Shown here: positions 6,389 to 10,188 of the stretch, one piece after another
Position numbering within the stretch: the first letter of the stretch is position 1
Layout of the letters: each line of letters begins with the position of its first letter
Assembly (NCBI GenBank): GCA_047619485.1
Contig: JBLHKE010000241.1
Span: 1 to 10,188, forward strand
Direction of reading: 5' to 3'
Origin: JBLHKE01 sp047619485
GTDB lineage: Bacteria; Verrucomicrobiota; Verrucomicrobiia; Verrucomicrobiales; DEV007
DNA: 10,188 nt
Program-made: the position numbers and the translations under genes
The notes under the pieces: model-generated
What the model saw: the letters and a program-made list of their open reading frames with translations, nothing else
What the model was told of the DNA's origin: nothing
The model's database searches: none

Positions 6389-9300
6389 CTATGGCGTCAG
6401 AACGAAGATGCCGGAGACGTTTCCTGTCAGGCTGAGGTTGAGTAGGACTGAACCCATGTCGTTGATCGCTCTGCCGTAGCCTCCAGTGCCACTAGCGGCG
6501 TTCTCTTCGGTGCCGATCGTCAGCGAACTCACCGTGTGGCTGCTACCCATGAAGTCAAAGGCATCACCGCGGCGGAGGATAAGCTCAGGAGCCGCATCGA
6601 TCAGGCCCCGGTCCAAGTAGATACCATCGCGGTTCGTGGAGGTGAAATCCCCCTGGTTCGCAACGTATTCGACCTGGTAGACGACGCCACCAGTTCCGCT
6701 GCAAGCGAAGGTGGTAAGACGGCCGATACCCGCGCCGTCTGTATTGTTGGCTTGATCTCCCTCACGGGCGATCAGGTGCAGCCCGGTAGGTGTCCAGCGC
6801 CAGATGCTGCCATCGTTGGTGGAGTTGACCGCTGGGGTGGCTCCCGCGTTCGTCAGGTAGGCGAAGAAACAGACCGAGCCGTCATCAGCGATCGCGAGGG
6901 TCGTGAAGCGGCTGAACGCCACTAGGTTAGTTGACAAGCACGGCGCAACGTTGCCTTCGCGGGCAATCAGTCTCGGAGGTGCCCCGGTGTTGCCGGAGTT
7001 CGTCCAGAGACCCTCGTTGTTGGTGGAGGTGATTCCGCTACCTCTCACATTGGCGCGGAGAACGACTGCGCCGGCGCTGTTGACAGACTCACTGAGGAAG
7101 GTGGCGAAAACGCCTCCGACAACGTCCTGAGCCGTCTCGCCCTCACGGGTCACCAGTGATGGATTCGGAGCGCCAAGGATACCGACAAACAGGCCGCTGT
7201 TGGTCAGCGAACTGCCCGGTTTGAGATTTGCGCTGAAAGCGTAGCGGTTGTTGCCCTCGCTGGCGACGATCCTATTTTGCAGACCGGAGTAAAGAACTCC
7301 ACCGCCAATACTTGTAGTGTCTCCCTCGCGGGCAATCACCGTTCCGGCACTGCTGGTGATGAGGGTATCATCACCCGATGTGACGGCCGGAGCCCCCGAG
7401 CCGATGTTGAGGTTGGCTCGTGTGAGCAGGTTGCCGTTTGCCGCGAGAGCTGGTTTCTGCAGCGAGCGGTAAGTTTCGCCACCACCGGTTGGGGCAAGGC
7501 CACCTTTTACTGCTGAATTGATCCCGTTGGCGAAGTGTCCCAGATTACTGGTTCCCGAAATCAGCGAGGCGAAGCCGGTGTCGCCGGAATCATTGAGGGT
7601 CAGATCGCTGAAGTTGCCATAGTTGCCAACTCCAGACGCGGTTTCTTTAATCGCAACGGTGGTGTGTGGTCCGGCGACCGGGCCGGAGAAGATGCCATAG
7701 TTGCTGGTGCCGGCCCCGGAGAGGCTCGAGGAGAACAGCACTTGGCCAGCGTTATTCAGGAAGGCGCGGTTGATGTTCAGGATCGCGCCAGGGGAACCGA
7801 TTGGTGTTTCACCGCGCACGACGATCGCATCAAGTAAGCGCGAGCCAGGTGTGATCGCGATCTCGAGAACGATGACGTTGAAGCTCGCCGTGCCGACGTT
7901 GCCTTCGTCGTCAGTCGCTGTACAGTTCACCGGGTTGACGCCGATTCCAAAGGTCGAGCCGGAGGGTGGTACACACACCACCGTGACTGAAGGGTCACAG
8001 ATATCGGTCGCCGTTAGGTTGTAGGTGATCGGGTCAGTCATACTACCAGCTGGCACCGAGACGATGATGTCCTTCGCGCCTGAGATCTCCGGGTCGAGGG
8101 TGTCTTCCACCGTCACCACCCGGGTGATCTGAATCGCCGCATTGCCGGCTGCGTCCATGACATTGTAGGTGACGTTGTAGGTTCCAGGAGTGCTCTCGTC
8201 GACGGTGCCGACGACTACGACAGATCCGGTGACGTTTCCGTCACAGGCGTCGGTGGCGCTGAAGCCAGGCTCGGAGTAAGTATCGACGTTGCATTCGATG
8301 TTCCCAGTGAGCGCCGTCAAGGTGATCACTGGCGGCGTGGTATCAATACCGGTGCCAGCGATGTTGAAGGTGTAGGGATCTTCATCCGCATCGTCGTTGT
8401 CAATCGAGACCACTGCGGTCTTCGCGCCAGCTGAACTCGGCGAGAAAGTGACGTTGAAGGTCGTCGAGCCAGTCGTTGCTGCGACCGGTGAGGTCGGCTG
8501 AGCTGTGACCGCGAAGTCGGGCGATCCGCTTAGCTGGACGAACGGTGAGCCGTCCAGTGTCAGCTCGGTGCCGGTGCTGAGGATTGTGAAGGTGTGCACC
8601 ACATCCGCGTCGATTCCGCACTCGACGGAGCCGAAGCTGGTATCGTCGGAGGTGGCTGGAACATTGGTGTTGTCGCCAGCGATTGACATGCCATTGCCTT
8701 GGACATCGATCTCTGGGCCGCTGAGTATCCCTGTCACCTCGATGTGGTCGAAAGCCAGTTCCTCGTCGACGAAATCCTGCTGGATGCGGATCTGGACGGA
8801 GAGAGTCGATCCCGTCACCGGGACATCAAAGGTGTAGCGGGTCATTGTGGTGCCCAGTGTTGCCACTGGAGCATCGTCGCCATCGCCGAAGGTCGCCCCA
8901 TCTAGGTCGCGGTCGAGCTTCATTGGACCAGTGCCGATTCCCATCGCGTCGGGCACAAAACGCCCGATTGTCGTGTAGTTTCCGGAGGTGAGATCGGTTC
9001 CACCGGTGTTGCCATCGACGGCATATTGGATCTCAATCTTGTCTCCGAGATCCGAGTTGTTCGGCGCACGCTCGGCGAGGTAAAGGTGAACCTGGAGATT
9101 GGTCAGGCCGGTGGAATTGAGATTCTGGAGTCTGAGGATGCCATGGTCGGAAAGCGGGTTGGCGACGCTCGTAATGTCGTCGCTCGACCAGTAGCCCGCG
9201 GTCTGCGGAGACACGAAGGTCAGCCCAGATCCCGTGTTGTGATCCGGGTGTGGATTCGAGTCGGTGCGTTCGAAGTGGCTCTCGGAAGCGCCGTTGAACC

Positions 9301-10188
9301 TGCTCGAGGTGTAGCGCTCACCCTCACCGTCTGTGTCGAGATTCTCAAGGTGAGGAATCGTTCCGGCAGCGATAACGGTCGTGATTTGGATGTTTCGCGA
9401 AGTGATGTTGCTGTTGTTGGCGCCGTCGGTGCCCTGGAAGTTGATCGTGCGGGTCGCGGTCGACGGGTTGATGTTGTCGGTGTTCTCATATTGAACCGAA
9501 CGCAACGCGGTCTGGTAATTCGCAAGCGAGGAGGTGCCAGTCAATGTCAGCATATTGCCTGCAAAGGAACCGGTGATGCCGAGCATATCGGTGAAATTCA
9601 GCTGATCCTCGAGGTCAAAACCGGAAGCGATGCTGACAGTGGCACCGTTAAGGTCGGTGCTATCGTTATCGGCGACGGTGATCGTATTAGTGATCTGGAC
9701 TGCGCCGTCACCTTCGGTGTACATGATATCTGCTACTTCGATTCCGGCCAGGGCTGGCGGATTGGTCACTGCGTTTTCGCCGGAGACGCGGAGGTGGTCG
9801 AACGCGAGCTCTTCCTGGCCGTCGGCGGTCTCTCCATTGCTGATCTTGATCTGAACCGAAAGAGTGTCGCCAGTTACTGGGATGTTGAAGGTGTATTCGG
9901 TCATCGCCCCGTTGAGGGTTGCGACCGGCAGGTCATCTAGATCGTTGAATACCACGCCGTCGAGGTCGCGGTCGAGTTTCATCGGCCCCTTGTTCAAAAG
10001 TGGATCCAGCGCCGGGTCCGAGTCTGAGAGGAACTGTCCGACGTTGGAGTAGTTCGAGCTCGAGAGCGAAGCGAAGGTGTTCGAAGGGGACGGTATAGAG
10101 CCATCAATCGCGTATTGGATCTGGATGTGGTCATCGGGTTCCGGCGTCGATGGGATCGTGCTAAGATGACTGTAGTTTGTGGTATCTG
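6389..10188 (-). CDS. Giant secreted/surface multi-domain protein (adhesin-like, Ig/HYR/NxxG-repeat mosaic), N-terminus off the right edge
   Basis: At least 1265 codons, stop TAG at 6389-6391, frame open to base 10188. A TTG at 9997 is an internal leucine codon, not the start: the frame upstream continues the same domain (HIQIQYAIDG, SNYSNVGQFLSDSD). Modules in order: a beta-rich module (10188 to about 9779); an adhesin/cadherin-like repeat with YTEGDGAVQI and ANYQTALRSVQYENT (about 9754-9374); a second copy of the first module (about 9361-8729); an SPD-2/Hydin or choice-of-anchor-D-like module with SFGSVECG and FNVTFSPSSAG (about 8716-8348); a DUF5011-like Ig module, DTTPPVITL to TYNVTYNVMDAAGN (about 8341-8102); a HYR module with CVPPSGSTFGIGVNPVNCTATD (split here for length) (about 8095-7865); and a C-terminal run of NxxG/REGD repeats to the end. 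Nine cysteines lie in the beta modules and C-terminal region. There is no PEP-CTERM, LPXTG or membrane tail at the C-terminus. Export is inferred; function is unknown, adhesion or matrix binding being the likeliest role. Confidence 0.85.
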   Translation of the reverse strand, partial: DTTNYSHLSTIPSTPEPDDHIQIQYAIDGSIPSPSNTFASLSSSNYSNVGQFLSDSDPALDPLLNKGPMKLDRDLDGVVFNDLDDLPVATLNGAMTEYTFNIPVTGDTLSVQIKISNGETADGQEELAFDHLRVSGENAVTNPPALAGIEVADIMYTEGDGAVQITNTITVADNDSTDLNGATVSIASGFDLEDQLNFTDMLGITGSFAGNMLTLTGTSSLANYQTALRSVQYENTDNINPSTATRTINFQGTDGANNSNITSRNIQITTVIAAGTIPHLENLDTDGEGERYTSSRFNGASESHFERTDSNPHPDHNTGSGLTFVSPQTAGYWSSDDITSVANPLSDHGILRLQNLNSTGLTNLQVHLYLAERAPNNSDLGDKIEIQYAVDGNTGGTDLTSGNYTTIGRFVPDAMGIGTGPMKLDRDLDGATFGDGDDAPVATLGTTMTRYTFDVPVTGSTLSVQIRIQQDFVDEELAFDHIEVTGILSGPEIDVQGNGMSIAGDNTNVPATSDDTSFGSVECGIDADVVHTFTILSTGTELTLDGSPFVQLSGSPDFAVTAQPTSPVAATTGSTTFNVTFSPSSAGAKTAVVSIDNDDADEDPYTFNIAGTGIDTTPPVITLTALTGNIECNVDTYSEPGFSATDACDGNVTGSVVVVGTVDESTPGTYNVTYNVMDAAGNAAIQITRVVTVEDTLDPEISGAKDIIVSVPAGSMTDPITYNLTATDICDPSVTVVCVPPSGSTFGIGVNPVNCTATDDEGNVGTASFNVIVLEIAITPGSRLLDAIVVRGETPIGSPGAILNINRAFLNNAGQVLFSSSLSGAGTSNYGIFSGPVAGPHTTVAIKETASGVGNYGNFSDLTLNDSGDTGFASLISGTSNLGHFANGINSAVKGGLAPTGGGETYRSLQKPALAANGNLLTRANLNIGSGAPAVTSGDDTLITSSAGTVIAREGDTTSIGGGVLYSGLQNRIVASEGNNRYAFSANLKPGSSLTNSGLFVGILGAPNPSLVTREGETAQDVVGGVFATFLSESVNSAGAVVLRANVRGSGITSTNNEGLWTNSGNTGAPPRLIAREGNVAPCLSTNLVAFSRFTTLAIADDGSVCFFAYLTNAGATPAVNSTNDGSIWRWTPTGLHLIAREGDQANNTDGAGIGRLTTFACSGTGGVVYQVEYVANQGDFTSTNRDGIYLDRGLIDAAPELILRRGDAFDFMGSSHTVSSLTIGTEENAASGTGGYGRAINDMGSVLLNLSLTGNVSGIFVLTP
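6392..7816 (-). repeat. About eight NxxG/REGD protein repeats at the C-terminus, possible beta-propeller
   Basis: A marker of the type (I/V)(A/V)REG(D/E) recurs at codons near 7816 (VVRGE), 7648 (AIKET), 7507 (VKGG, degenerate), 7330 (IAREGD), 7147 (VTREGE), 6961 (IAREGN), 6766 (IAREGD) and 6571 (LRRGD). Intervals are about 47 to 65 residues and most regular (61 to 65) in the last five. Each marker is followed by a variable stretch, then an N-x-x-G strand such as LNNAGQVLFSSSLSG, LNDSGDTGFASLISG, VNSAGAVVLRANVRG or INDMGSVLLNLSLTG, then a short (Y/G)(G/L)(I/L)(F/W) strand. This matches what is known as the NxxGxxx tandem repeat found in large exported bacterial proteins. A closed propeller is an inference from the count and spacing. 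Confidence 0.7.
8729..10188 (-). repeat. Long-period tandem domain duplication inside the giant protein (353 residues, 1059 bases)
   Basis: The motif GPMKLDRDLDG occurs at about 9958-9988 and again at about 8899-8929, 353 codons apart. Both copies are flanked by the same order of motifs: I(Q/E)IQYA(I/V)DG, SNY or GNY with (V/I)GxF, then PVATL, YTF(N/D)(I/V)PVTG, TLSVQI and ELAFDH. Base-level similarity is also visible, for example GAGGTCGCGGTCGAG against TAGGTCGCGGTCGAG on the + strand. The right-hand copy is cut by the window edge. Between the copies lies the YTEGDG-type adhesin repeat, so the duplicated unit is two modules long. More units may continue beyond the window. Confidence 0.75.

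Noticed and set aside
6536..7837. Several + strand ORFs of 75-129 codons with Gly/Val-rich products
   Set aside because: They are complements of the C-terminal repeat region, with translations that follow from the repeat codons.
9026..9940. 304-codon ORF on the + strand inside the giant protein gene
   Set aside because: It is antisense to the repeat modules. Its Val/Asp/Arg-rich translation mirrors the Thr/Asp/Asn-rich codons on the other strand, it matches no family I know, and the minus-strand frame has clear domain motifs throughout.
8100..10188. Repeated short motifs considered as a CRISPR array or intergenic repeat cluster
   Set aside because: The repeats are long, diverged and in frame, encoding protein modules 353 residues apart; there are no short identical repeats with uniform spacers.

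Overview
The window looks like a chromosomal piece of a moderately GC-rich Gram-negative bacterium. The style of the large surface protein (HYR, choice-of-anchor-D-like and NxxG-repeat modules strung together) and the polysaccharide genes would fit the Verrucomicrobiota/Planctomycetota side of the tree. That is a guess from gene content; there is no rRNA or other marker to confirm it.

Bases 1-3525 (+ strand) carry a tightly packed sugar-nucleotide and glycosyltransferase operon. It holds the tail of a WbpA-type UDP-GlcNAc 6-dehydrogenase, a WbpP/TviC-type UDP-HexNAc(A) 4-epimerase, a membrane-anchored family 2 glycosyltransferase and a family 4 glycosyltransferase. The first three genes overlap by 4 bases (ATGA), and the fourth starts within a few bases of the preceding stop. 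The first two enzymes together predict UDP-GalNAcA (or UDP-GalNAc) supply.

Bases 3526-3974 contain no confident gene. They hold a weak hairpin after the operon, a 159-bp MITE-like element with perfect 18-bp terminal inverted repeats flanked by TAA, an AT-rich palindrome that may mark a promoter, and a convincing Shine-Dalgarno site.

Bases 3975-6337 (+) encode a polyprenyl-phosphate sugar-1-phosphate transferase (the initiating enzyme of polysaccharide assembly) and, overlapping it by one base (TAATG), a class I SAM methyltransferase. Together with the upstream genes they read as one exopolysaccharide/O-antigen-type locus: make the acidic HexNAc precursor, prime the lipid carrier, extend with GT2/GT4 enzymes, and perhaps methylate.

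Bases 6389-10188 (- strand) are one open reading frame that runs off the right edge without a stop. It encodes at least 1265 residues of a secreted/surface mosaic protein: a duplicated beta-rich module at 353-residue spacing, a cadherin-like adhesin repeat, an SPD-2/Hydin-like module, a DUF5011-like Ig module, a HYR module, and a C-terminal region of about eight NxxG/REGD repeats. It converges on the polysaccharide operon with a 51-bp gap. I see no CRISPR array, tRNA, rRNA, toxin-antitoxin pair or defence system, and nothing that amounts to an undescribed multi-gene system. The most unusual items are the MITE-like element and the architecture of the giant protein.
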